Below, piece by piece: positions 37,242 to 46,476 of a DNA stretch of 50,620 nt. This DNA is from Simkania sp. (lineage in GTDB: Bacteria; Chlamydiota; Chlamydiia; Chlamydiales; Simkaniaceae): NCBI GenBank assembly GCA_027942475.1, contig JAQFVP010000008.1, forward strand, positions 1-50,620, given 5' to 3'. The translations under genes and the position numbers were made by a program. The notes under the pieces are model-generated. The model searched no databases and had not been told where the DNA came from. It saw only the letters and a list, made by a program, of their open reading frames with translations. Within the stretch, counting starts at the first letter, position 1. Each line of letters starts with the position of its first letter.

Positions 37242-37553
37242 ATGTCAGAAGGAATTCAATTATCAAATTGCGATAAAAAAGATGGTAAATATTATTACCG
37301 TGGCCGATGGTGGTCCCCAAATCAACCGATAAAATCTACTCGTAAAGATAAGAAAATGATGGTGATGGCCATCAAAGTCATTCGAGGAAAGCAATACGCA
37401 AAGATCATCCATTTTGGAGGCAATAAATGGACTCCGCTTGGACAAAACGATAGTTGGAGCGCAACCTATTGGTCTAGTTATTGGGCAAACCAAGCCTTTT
37501 GGTCTAAAAATAAAAATCGAAAACAAAAAAAACAGGGAAAACGAGCGGCCTAA
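37242..37553 (+). CDS. Basic Trp/Tyr-rich orphan protein
   Basis: 103 aa, 'MSEGIQLSNCDKKDGKYYYRGRWWSPNQPIKSTRKDKKMMVMAIKVIRGKQYAKIIHFGGNKWTPLGQNDSWS...KNRKQKKQGKRAA'; plausible promoter and RBS. Confidence 0.72.
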   Translation: MSEGIQLSNCDKKDGKYYYRGRWWSPNQPIKSTRKDKKMMVMAIKVIRGKQYAKIIHFGGNKWTPLGQNDSWSATYWSSYWANQAFWSKNKNRKQKKQGKRAA

Positions 37554-37570
37554 AAAGGGCTAAGTGTCGA

Positions 37571-38818
37571 CTACTTTTGAGCTTGTATCTGGGCAGTCGG
37601 TTTTTTTACCAGTGTGTAAATAGTAGCGCCTGTGCATATCAGGGCGCTGAGCACGAGCACAGGCAATGGCCCCGCGGTTTTTAATAAAATTCCCCCTAAA
37701 ATGGTAGCAACTAGGCCTCGTAGGCCAAGCATTAAAATGTTTGCTGCGGTGAATTTTGAACTGTCTTCGTTTTGGGCGAAAAAAGTGCCCGATAAATGCC
37801 AAACCAAGTGGCTCCCCGTTTGTGCAATACCAAACAAGAGAAAAGCGGCATTGATCCACAAAACGTTTTTTTGCGCACAGGTCATGAAAAAAGGGAAGAA
37901 GCTAAAAATTAAAGTAATGCAGGTGGTGAGTCCTCGGACAGACATAAAATTGAAAGCCTTACGCCACATGAGAAAAGAGGTAACCACGCCACATCCCATC
38001 CAGACGTAGCGGGCCGTTCCAATTTGATGGTGCGAAAGGTCTAACACATCTGTATAAAAAATAGTAAGGGCGGGCCTTAAGATGAGAAGGCCAAAACCTC
38101 CAATCATAAAACCCCATTGAAAATGAGCAAAATCGGGGCGTGAACGCATCAGATGAATACAATCTTTGATCGGCTGGACAAGGCGGTTGGTTGTGATTGG
38201 AGGCACTTTTTTGTCCATTTCCAAGTTGGGCGGAAGGGGGATGCGCATTTGGATAAAGATACTAGAAAAAGAGAGCAGAGTGGCGGTGAAAAAAAGCATT
38301 TTCCAAGCATTGGGATTCATGTCTAAAAACTTGCCAATAAAGCTTCCGAACACAATATTTTCTATGAAACCCAAAACATAGAGTTGGGCATAGAGTGTTT
38401 CTCGCCGTTTTTTATCAATATTGAGTTTGAGAATTTCGATGTTAGAAGGTATGCCCGCACGATAGAAGAATTGGTAGATTGCTCCAGCAAAAATTAAGAA
38501 CCACACGCTGTCGATCCATGGAATAAACAAAAAAGGTAAGCGTCCGATTGTCCAGGCCCACAGATAGTTGGGCAGTAGCTTTTTTCTTTGACGCGCTAAA
38601 CTAGAGCCCCAATAAAAAGAAAAGAGCGGAATTACCGATTTTAGACTGGAAAAGAGAGTGACTTCCAATATATTTGCGTTAAGACTCTTGCGCATAATAA
38701 ACGGAATCAAAGTGTAAAAAGCGACAAAAGGTTCATTTACCAAGGCCGCCCAAATTAGGGAAAGGCGAGTGCGGGCAAGACGGGCGGAGGAGGCGTCAAC
38801 TCCCGTTGGGCTAGTCAT
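37571..38818 (-). CDS. MFS-type transporter
   Basis: 415 aa, about 12 hydrophobic segments; overlaps the lepB 3' end by 8 nt. Confidence 0.75.
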   Translation of the reverse strand: MTSPTGVDASSARLARTRLSLIWAALVNEPFVAFYTLIPFIMRKSLNANILEVTLFSSLKSVIPLFSFYWGSSLARQRKKLLPNYLWAWTIGRLPFLFIPWIDSVWFLIFAGAIYQFFYRAGIPSNIEILKLNIDKKRRETLYAQLYVLGFIENIVFGSFIGKFLDMNPNAWKMLFFTATLLSFSSIFIQMRIPLPPNLEMDKKVPPITTNRLVQPIKDCIHLMRSRPDFAHFQWGFMIGGFGLLILRPALTIFYTDVLDLSHHQIGTARYVWMGCGVVTSFLMWRKAFNFMSVRGLTTCITLIFSFFPFFMTCAQKNVLWINAAFLLFGIAQTGSHLVWHLSGTFFAQNEDSSKFTAANILMLGLRGLVATILGGILLKTAGPLPVLVLSALICTGATIYTLVKKPTAQIQAQK

Positions 38819-40694
38819 CGATCTGTATGGGTAACTTCAAGTGGGTCTGTCTGTAGCGGCGCCAAGCGCCGATGCATATAAAAGCAAACGCGATGGACCA
38901 AACGCAAATCCGGGGAAAGTTAAGCAGAGGGTAGGCTATTTGTAGCACGTCGCCAAAGCGGTTGCCAGGGGGCCAAAAAATCCAAACGGGTGCTCCACGA
39001 ATATTGGACTTGGGCACGAACCCAAATTCGCGGCTATCAGAGCTCATGGCATAATTATCTCCTAAAACGAGATAGTGGTCCGAGGGGACCGTGATGCCGT
39101 ATTGCTCGAGGAATTCCCTTTTAACCTTCCCATCCCCTCCCAAAGGTGGGGGATTATCGTCAAAGGCAAAATAGGGGCGATAAGCGGGGGAGCTTTGTTC
39201 TTTGAGGTATTCGTTTTTAATAAAAGAAAGCAAGGTGGGATCCTTTTTTTCCATAAACAAAGAGCCGAGCGCATAGAGATTTTTTCCCCGATAATAGACA
39301 TAGCGCGAAGTTTCGTCTGGCCTGGGCCAAAAGACTCCGTTTGGCGTAAAAGATCTTCTCCACTTGATCCCGAGATTAAACAAAACTTGGACCCTTTCGG
39401 GGGAAAAGGTGTATAGAGGGTGGCTTGCAGGAAGCTCTTTTGAAATGCCTCCAAAATGAATTTGATACCCCTTTCCGTAATAAAATTCGTAGGTTCCATC
39501 CGGCACCCCTGGCAGAGGGACAAAAGCTTTGGACTTTCTGCTTTTTTGAAAAGGGTGATCCACTCTATGAGCTACCCCTTTTTTTACTGTGAAGCGCGCC
39601 GTATAGAGATTGCGCATGAGCGTTTTTAAGTGCCTTTCGCTTAGGGGCAAAATCGCACTGCTCAAACCCACTCCTGGGAAAAAACGCCCACTCATCGGAT
39701 CTACTTGAATCTCTGGGTACTTCACGGTGGGATGATGGAAAATTTCCATGTACAGGGGGGCATTTTCCATTTGCTCTACTGAGGCGTTGGTGTATTGCGC
39801 TACCTCCTTTTTGGTAAGCAAACGGGCCATGCCGTAGGTATTAAACCCCCAAAGGTTATAGTAATCCTCTACATTAGACCGGTAGGGTTCAAGTAAATTT
39901 CCTTGGGGTTTGCCATAATTATTGATAGAAATATGCGCTACTTTCTGATTCATCTGCCTCAAAATGGCAGGTGAATAGACCCCCTGCCTCGCTTTGCCTG
40001 GCAAGTCGACGCGACCGTTAAATAGGAGGTAAGGGACATGGTCGATTTTTGAAAGCTCCTCGATTTGCAGCTCCGAGGAAATATCCAATTTATTCTGGTC
40101 CATACCATAGATTTGTCCTCCGTAAAAATAGAGAGTGTCCCCAGGTTTACCGATCAACCTTTTCACAAACTGCTTTTTTCCGGGAAAGAAGTAAAAGTAG
40201 CGCATATCCAAGTTGGGCAGATCGATTCCCTCCGTTCTGAAGATGATCGTGCCCATACGTTTGACTCGCTGTGGTTCGAAGAGCAGGTGGCCGGCGTAGA
40301 AAGGGATATTAATCCCAAAGGCTGTTTTTGAAACTACGAGGTGATCCTTTTCTTTGAGGGTGGGGCGCATAGATCCTGAGGGAATCTGGTAAAGTTCGAA
40401 CCAGATGCTGCGAACGAGCACCGCGACGATCAAGGCAAAGATAAAAGAGAAAAAAAAATGGGTTGTCTTTTCTAGAAAAGATTTGGGAAAGTGATGTTTT
40501 TTAAAAGTTTCCGCACTATGGGCGTGGTGGCTCGCCCGCTCTTTATTTCGGTCCAAAAGCTCTCCTTGCAGAGAGTGGAGTGTATGCACGATCTCTTTTT
40601 TCTTGAGATCAGACAGAACCTTGTTTTTTTTTCTGTACAGGCGAAAAACAGAGGAAAAAATTCGTAAAGACTTTTTTAATGAGTAGATTACCAT
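38811..40694 (-). CDS. lepB: Signal peptidase I, long chlamydial form
   Basis: Catalytic 'QIPSGSMRPTLKEKDHLVVSK', 'KKQFVKRLIGKPGDTLYFYGGQIY', 'HYLVLGDNYAMSSDSREFGFVP', with about 300 aa inserted between boxes. Confidence 0.93.
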   Translation of the reverse strand: MVIYSLKKSLRIFSSVFRLYRKKNKVLSDLKKKEIVHTLHSLQGELLDRNKERASHHAHSAETFKKHHFPKSFLEKTTHFFFSFIFALIVAVLVRSIWFELYQIPSGSMRPTLKEKDHLVVSKTAFGINIPFYAGHLLFEPQRVKRMGTIIFRTEGIDLPNLDMRYFYFFPGKKQFVKRLIGKPGDTLYFYGGQIYGMDQNKLDISSELQIEELSKIDHVPYLLFNGRVDLPGKARQGVYSPAILRQMNQKVAHISINNYGKPQGNLLEPYRSNVEDYYNLWGFNTYGMARLLTKKEVAQYTNASVEQMENAPLYMEIFHHPTVKYPEIQVDPMSGRFFPGVGLSSAILPLSERHLKTLMRNLYTARFTVKKGVAHRVDHPFQKSRKSKAFVPLPGVPDGTYEFYYGKGYQIHFGGISKELPASHPLYTFSPERVQVLFNLGIKWRRSFTPNGVFWPRPDETSRYVYYRGKNLYALGSLFMEKKDPTLLSFIKNEYLKEQSSPAYRPYFAFDDNPPPLGGDGKVKREFLEQYGITVPSDHYLVLGDNYAMSSDSREFGFVPKSNIRGAPVWIFWPPGNRFGDVLQIAYPLLNFPRICVWSIAFAFICIGAWRRYRQTHLKLPIQIDD

Positions 40695-41008
40695 GATGTT
40701 ATCGTCTGTTCATTTTGGAGATTCTAATGGATTGTAGACTATTCTAGCAATGATTGTGGAAAACTTGTTCGTAACATTTCTTTTGAGTACCTACCTTTTG
40801 CGCAGAAATGCCCTAAATTAAAGGGGTCGGGTTTTGATACAAAAAGGGATATCGCATCCTTTAAATGATTGGTTTTTATTTGTAAAAAGTTGATGATGTT
40901 TTATCATTTTAATGACCCTGCTTTATACTCATTAAAATTGAAAATTTCACTCTATGGCCAAGCCAATTAGGGTGGATTACACCGGTATATCTCAAACAAT
41001 AAACCGTT

Positions 41009-41986
41009 ATGCGCACGCAATATTTTGATGTAACTGACAAAGATTCTTCTCACCATCAAGACGATTCCCTCAGGCAAGCGGCCCGATTTTTGCAGCAAGG
41101 CTTTCTCGTCGCTATGCCCACTGAAACGACCTATGGACTGGCGGCTTCGATTTTCAATAAGACGGCGCTCGAGCGCTTGTATCAAATCAAGCAAAGGAGT
41201 AAAAGGCTGCCCCTTCCGGTGCAGGTTGCCAACATCGAGCAAATCAAATGGATCACAAAAGAGATTCCCTCTGATTTCGATAGGTTAGCAAACTCTTTTT
41301 TGCCCGGTCCATTGACCGTGGTTTTAAAAAAAAGTGACCGCATACCCGACCTAATTACAGCCAATCGACAAACGGTGGCCGTGCGCTTTTCCTCAAATAA
41401 AGTCGCCACAAAAGTGGTCGAGCTCGCAGGGTGCCCCGTTGCTTTGTCTTCTGCAAACAGATCGGGGCATCCGAGCTGTGTGTCTGCCCGACATGTGTTA
41501 GAGGATTTTAGAGGAATGGTGGAGTGTATCGTCGATGGTGGTGACGCAAAATTTGGATTAGAATCCACACTGATTTCCTTAGAAAATCCCGAAGCCCCCC
41601 TGATCCTTCGCTTGGGTGCAATTAGCCAAAATGCCATTGAAAAGAGCTTAAAAAGAGAAGTCCAAGTCGATCGCAAGGCACTCAAGAGTCAAACCGCTCA
41701 TAAATCTTTGGGGGGTTTGCCTCCGATTCGCCTTTTTTCATCTTGGAATGAAATGAAAATGTACCTACTTTTGAGCAATCAAACCAAGCGCTTGATCATG
41801 AGCCAAAACGTGCAGATCCCCGAGATGCGGATGTGCGATCTTTTCGAGCTTACTAAAAATAATTTCTATATAGGATTGCGCAAGGCAATGCATCACCCTT
41901 ACGGAGAAGTGCTTGTGCTTTGTACGCCCAATGTCAAAAGGGATGAAATGCTATATTGGCGTTTGAAACAGACTGCAAGCAGTTAA
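41009..41986 (+). CDS. L-threonylcarbamoyladenylate synthase (Sua5/YrdC)
   Basis: 'GFLVAMPTETTYGLAASIFNKTALERLYQIKQRSKRLPLPVQVA', 'FLPGPLTVVL', 'VALSSANRSGHPS', 'ESTLISLENPEAPLILRLGAIS'. Confidence 0.92.
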   Translation: MRTQYFDVTDKDSSHHQDDSLRQAARFLQQGFLVAMPTETTYGLAASIFNKTALERLYQIKQRSKRLPLPVQVANIEQIKWITKEIPSDFDRLANSFLPGPLTVVLKKSDRIPDLITANRQTVAVRFSSNKVATKVVELAGCPVALSSANRSGHPSCVSARHVLEDFRGMVECIVDGGDAKFGLESTLISLENPEAPLILRLGAISQNAIEKSLKREVQVDRKALKSQTAHKSLGGLPPIRLFSSWNEMKMYLLLSNQTKRLIMSQNVQIPEMRMCDLFELTKNNFYIGLRKAMHHPYGEVLVLCTPNVKRDEMLYWRLKQTASS

Positions 41987-42136
41987 TAAAATACTTAAAC
42001 TCTACCTTAGCTTGTGTCAGCAAGACCCGCCTTAGGTTGCGCGCGCAATCGTTTAACACGCGATATACAAACTGATATAAAAAAAAATGAAAACAAGTTA
42101 ATATGGAAATCCTCTTTATATTTCTTAACTATTGTG

Positions 42137-43519
42137 ATGATCAGTTTACAGAACGCTCTGCAGGTTCTCAATAAATTAGTGTGGGGCATTCCTCTTTTGC
42201 TCCTCCTCGTCGTGGTAGGGCTCTACCTAACAATTCGCACCCGCGTGGTTCAGTTTCGGCACTTTTGGTATGCACATAAATTTGCGTTTACACGGCATGA
42301 AGAGAGTGCTAAGGGAGATATTAGTCATTTTCAAGCTTTGATGACGTCGCTTGCCGCGACCATTGGTATTGGGAGCATTACAGGTGTTGCCACGGCAATT
42401 GCATTGGGTGGCTTGGGCTCTCTTGTTTGGATGTGGGCGGTTGCAGTACTGGGAATGGCAACAAAGTATAGCGAAGCCATCTTGGCCATTAAATACCGCA
42501 TATCTGATCAAAATGGGGAAATGTGCGGTGGTCCGATGTATTATCTCGAAAAGGGGTTAAAAAAGAAATGGTTCGGGGTTACTTTTGCCTGTCTTGCCGC
42601 AATTACAGCTTTCGGCACGGGAAACATGGTGCAATCACATTCGGTTGTCACAGCTCTCAGGGATTTGCTAAGCTTTTCTCCCATGTGGACTGGACTGGTC
42701 TTGATGATCTGCGTTGGTATTGCGCTCATCGGGGGTATTAAGAGCATCGGTCGCGTTACCTCCGTTTTGGTGCCAGTTATGGCTGTTTTTTACATAGGTA
42801 GTGGGATAATTATTATTTTTCTCAACATCAATGCAGTTCCTGCGGCGGTCAAATTGATTTTTAAAAGCGCTTTTCATGGTCAAGCAGCAGTCGGAGGATT
42901 TGCGGGCGCTACGGTCATGATGGCGGTGCGAATCGGTGTGTCTAGGGGAATTTTTTCAAGCGAGGCTGGGCTGGGGAGTTCTCCCATCGCAGCTGCGGCA
43001 GCTAAGACGGACAGACCGGGGCGTCAGGCACTTGTTTCGATGTGTAGCGTTTTCATTACAACGGGGATTGTCTGCACAATTACCGGGCTTGTGATTGCCA
43101 TTTCGAATCTACTCGGAAGCTTGGATTCGGACGGGCAGGTACTCAACGGCTCTGCTTTGGCATTGCGCGCTTTTGACAAATTGCTTCCATATGGAGGAGT
43201 TATTTTGACTGTTTCTATTATTCCCTTTGCCTACTCGACGATCTTGGGGTGGGCTTATTATGGAGAAAAGTGCGTCGAATATTTGTTTGGCATACATTCG
43301 GTCAAGTTGTATCGCGTTATTTTCACACTCACCGTGATTCCAGGTGCTCTTCTTAGCTTAGAAGTGGTCTGGAACTTTGCAAATTTAATGAATGGTTTAA
43401 TGGCCATTCCCAACTTGATCGGTTTGTTTTTCCTTGCCAAAGTTGTAGCAAAAGAAACTCGCTCTTTTGACCGTTTACTCGGCGAAGAGAAATTACTCAT
43501 AAAAAGAAAATTGAGGTAA
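42137..43519 (+). CDS. Sodium:alanine symporter family protein, copy 1
   Basis: AGCS signatures 'GDISHFQALMTSLAATIGIGSITGVATAIALGG', 'GGPMYYLEKGL', 'SSEAGLGSSPIAAAAAKTD'. Start at internal MISLQN. Confidence 0.92.
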   Translation: MISLQNALQVLNKLVWGIPLLLLLVVVGLYLTIRTRVVQFRHFWYAHKFAFTRHEESAKGDISHFQALMTSLAATIGIGSITGVATAIALGGLGSLVWMWAVAVLGMATKYSEAILAIKYRISDQNGEMCGGPMYYLEKGLKKKWFGVTFACLAAITAFGTGNMVQSHSVVTALRDLLSFSPMWTGLVLMICVGIALIGGIKSIGRVTSVLVPVMAVFYIGSGIIIIFLNINAVPAAVKLIFKSAFHGQAAVGGFAGATVMMAVRIGVSRGIFSSEAGLGSSPIAAAAAKTDRPGRQALVSMCSVFITTGIVCTITGLVIAISNLLGSLDSDGQVLNGSALALRAFDKLLPYGGVILTVSIIPFAYSTILGWAYYGEKCVEYLFGIHSVKLYRVIFTLTVIPGALLSLEVVWNFANLMNGLMAIPNLIGLFFLAKVVAKETRSFDRLLGEEKLLIKRKLR

Positions 43520-43524
43520 ATCAA

Positions 43525-44946
43525 ATGAATTCTGCTTATATTGTCAGCTGGCTTGAAAAGATTGATTTTATACTTTGGAGCCGCCTTCTCGTCTTTCTCC
43601 TCTTGGGCGTGGGTTGTTTTTTCACTTTCCGCTTGAAAGGGATGCAGTTTCGTTATCTCTTTTATTCTCTCAAAATTGCTTTTACGAGACGGGATGACGA
43701 TTCTGAAGGGAATATCAGCCAGTTTCAAGCCCTGATGACCGCTTTGGCAGCTACGATTGGAATCGGAAGCATTGCGGGTGTGGCCACGGCGATCGTTGGA
43801 GGGGGACTAGGCTCTATTTTTTGGATGTGGGTCATCGCTTTAATTGGGATGGCGACCAAATACAGTGAAGCGATCTTGGCGATCAAATTTCGGACAAAGG
43901 ATCATCGGGGTGAAATGTGTGGTGGTCCGATGTATTACATCCGCAGAGGGCTCAAATGGAAATGGCTTGCCGGGAGTTTTGCCATTGGAGGGGCTCTTTC
44001 CTCGTTTGCCGGCGGAAATCTTACCCAATCCAATTCGATCGCCGATGCGATGCGTGAACTCCTTCATGTTCCCCCCGTTTGGACCGGAATTGTGCTCACC
44101 GTTTCCACGGGATTGATCGTCATTGGAGGTATCAGTAGTATTGGCCGTGTGTGCGCAATTCTGGTGCCCATCATGTCTGGGTTTTATATCTTGGGTGGGC
44201 TCATCATTATTATTTTTCACATCGATGCAATTCCTAGCAGCTTTTTTTCGATTGTACATGGTGCATTTAACGGAGCCTCTGTGCGCGGGGGATTTACCGG
44301 TGCAAGTGTGATCGCCGCTTTACAATTTGGAATTGCGCGCGGTATTTCCTCCAACGAAGCTGGACTCGGGAGCGGGCCCATAGCAGCGGCAGCAGCCAAG
44401 ACTGATGTACCCGGAAGGCAATCTCTAATCTCTATGACAACTGTTTTTCTCTCTTCCATCGTCGTTTGCACGATTACGGCTCTTGTAGTATCTGTGACTG
44501 GGGTTTTGGGAAAATTTGATAGTCAAGGAGCACTTCTCAATGGGGCGCCCCTCGTAATGGCGGCCTTCCGCTCTATTATCCCTTTTGGCAATGTAATTGT
44601 TGCATTAGGGCTCGTACTTTTTGGGTATTCGACGATTATTGGGTGGTCCTATTACGGAGAAAAATGTGTAGAGTATCTATTTGGAGAGCGGGCCATTTAC
44701 GGATTTCGAATCCTTTTTTGCTGTTTTGTGCTCGCGGGTACTTTGATGAACCTCAATGTAGTTTGGCCCCTTGTAGACATCATGAACGGCCTGATGACGC
44801 TTCCAAACTTGATTGGACTATTTGCCCTCTCATCCATAGTGGTTGCGGAATCTAATAAATTTTTTGCACTCGTCAGACGAGAAAAAAGGGAACAATTGCA
44901 AAAAAAAAAAATAGCCGATTATCAAACAAAACAAACACATGTGTAA
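43525..44946 (+). CDS. Sodium:alanine symporter family protein, copy 2
   Basis: 473 aa AGCS paralogue, 'GNISQFQALMTALAATIGIGSIAGVATAIVGGG', 'SNEAGLGSGPIAAAAAKTD'. Confidence 0.93.
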   Translation: MNSAYIVSWLEKIDFILWSRLLVFLLLGVGCFFTFRLKGMQFRYLFYSLKIAFTRRDDDSEGNISQFQALMTALAATIGIGSIAGVATAIVGGGLGSIFWMWVIALIGMATKYSEAILAIKFRTKDHRGEMCGGPMYYIRRGLKWKWLAGSFAIGGALSSFAGGNLTQSNSIADAMRELLHVPPVWTGIVLTVSTGLIVIGGISSIGRVCAILVPIMSGFYILGGLIIIIFHIDAIPSSFFSIVHGAFNGASVRGGFTGASVIAALQFGIARGISSNEAGLGSGPIAAAAAKTDVPGRQSLISMTTVFLSSIVVCTITALVVSVTGVLGKFDSQGALLNGAPLVMAAFRSIIPFGNVIVALGLVLFGYSTIIGWSYYGEKCVEYLFGERAIYGFRILFCCFVLAGTLMNLNVVWPLVDIMNGLMTLPNLIGLFALSSIVVAESNKFFALVRREKREQLQKKKIADYQTKQTHV

Positions 44947-45049
44947 CGAAAAATTCGATATAAATGTAAGGTTGAAGACCCCCAAAATATTTCAGTTAAA
45001 TACAATTAAGATTTAATTAAAAAATATTGATATAAACAACAGATCAAAT

Positions 45050-46432
45050 ATGTCGATCTTTTCTCATGTGTTGAGCACTCTGAACAATTGGGTATGGGGT
45101 CTCCCCCTACTGACTTTGATCATAGGGGTAGGACTTTATTTCACAATCTGCACGCGCTGCTTACAACTGCGCTACTTTTGGTATGCACATAAAATTGCTT
45201 TTACTCGCCAAGGTGGCAAAGCCAAAGGGGAAATCAGCCATTTTTGTTCTTTGATGACCGCCATGGCCTCGACGATGGGGGTAGGGAGTATTACGGGAGT
45301 TGCTACGGCGATATCACTGGGTGGAATGGGGTCTATTTTTTGGATGTGGGTAGCGGCTTTTTTTGGGATGATCATTAAATATGGTGAAGCGATATTGGCT
45401 GTCAAGTACAGATCCTCTGATGCAACTTGTGCAACGCGCGGCGGTCCGATGTATTACCTCGAGAGGGGGCTACATATGAAATGGCTCGCCGTTTCATTTG
45501 CTATTTTTGGTCTTTTTGCTTCGTTTGGCATTGGCAATATTGTCCAAGTCAATTCGATCGTATTAGCTGTCCAAAAGTGGCTACACTTGCCCACTATCTG
45601 GGTGGGGCTGGCCTTAGTGATTTGCGTGGGCTGCTCGATCATCGGTGGGATCAAAGGGATTGGCCGCGTGGTAGTTATCTTAGTCCCGGTGATGGCCATT
45701 TTTTACATCGCTGTTGGACTGGGCATCATTTTTTTACATTGGAGGTGCCTGCCTTCCGTTTGCATCGCAATTGTGAAAGGAGCTTTTTCCAAGCAGGCAA
45801 CGCTTGGGGGATTTGCTGGTGCGACAGTGATGAAAATGATCCAAATTGGGATTTCTCGCGGTATTTTTTCAAGTGAAGCGGGGATGGGAAGCTCTTCCAT
45901 TGCTGCGGCAGCCGCAAAAACGGACATACCTGCTCGCCAAGGACTGATTTCGATGTGCAGCGCTTCTATCACAACGGGGGTTGTGTGCACAATCACCGGG
46001 TTTGTCATCGCTGTTTCAGGTGTATTTGGAAACTCTCTTTCAGAAAGACCCCTTCTCGATGGCTCTATGCTCGCACTGCAGGCCTTTGATCAATCTATTT
46101 CCTATGGGGGAGCGCTTTTGACAGTGGCTCTCATTGCATTTGCCTATTCTACAATAATCGGTTGGGCTTACTGCGGTGAAAAGTGTGTAGAATACCTCTT
46201 CTTGAGGGGGCAGTCGATTATGATCTACCGCTTTTTTTTTACACTGCTCGTTTTCTTTGGCTCTTTTTTGAGTGTAGAGTTTGTATGGGACTTTTCCAAC
46301 CTGATGAACGGGCTGATGGCGTTTCCTAACCTCATTGGCATATCGTTACTAGGGCATGTGGTTTTGAAAGAAACCGATCTATTTGAGCAACTATTCAAAA
46401 GGGAAAGAAGGGATAAAAAGCTCAAAGTATGA
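45050..46432 (+). CDS. Sodium:alanine symporter family protein, copy 3
   Basis: 460 aa AGCS paralogue, 'GEISHFCSLMTAMASTMGVGSITGVATAISLGG', 'SSEAGMGSSSIAAAAAKTD'. Confidence 0.93.
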   Translation: MSIFSHVLSTLNNWVWGLPLLTLIIGVGLYFTICTRCLQLRYFWYAHKIAFTRQGGKAKGEISHFCSLMTAMASTMGVGSITGVATAISLGGMGSIFWMWVAAFFGMIIKYGEAILAVKYRSSDATCATRGGPMYYLERGLHMKWLAVSFAIFGLFASFGIGNIVQVNSIVLAVQKWLHLPTIWVGLALVICVGCSIIGGIKGIGRVVVILVPVMAIFYIAVGLGIIFLHWRCLPSVCIAIVKGAFSKQATLGGFAGATVMKMIQIGISRGIFSSEAGMGSSSIAAAAAKTDIPARQGLISMCSASITTGVVCTITGFVIAVSGVFGNSLSERPLLDGSMLALQAFDQSISYGGALLTVALIAFAYSTIIGWAYCGEKCVEYLFLRGQSIMIYRFFFTLLVFFGSFLSVEFVWDFSNLMNGLMAFPNLIGISLLGHVVLKETDLFEQLFKRERRDKKLKV

Positions 46433-46476
46433 GCTGCTAGTTTACATCACTTTGACTCATCAAGGCGCAGCAGCTC
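46431..46476. terminator. Candidate convergent terminator between AGCS3 and valS
   Basis: GAGCTGCT (46431-46438) pairs with AGCAGCTC (46469-46476), followed by CTTTT on the + strand; the genes end 14 nt apart. Confidence 0.35.

Noticed and set aside
38960-40331. Overlapping ORFs within lepB (39062..39523, 39075..39416, 40065..40331)
   Set aside because: Contained in lepB in other frames; no independent support.
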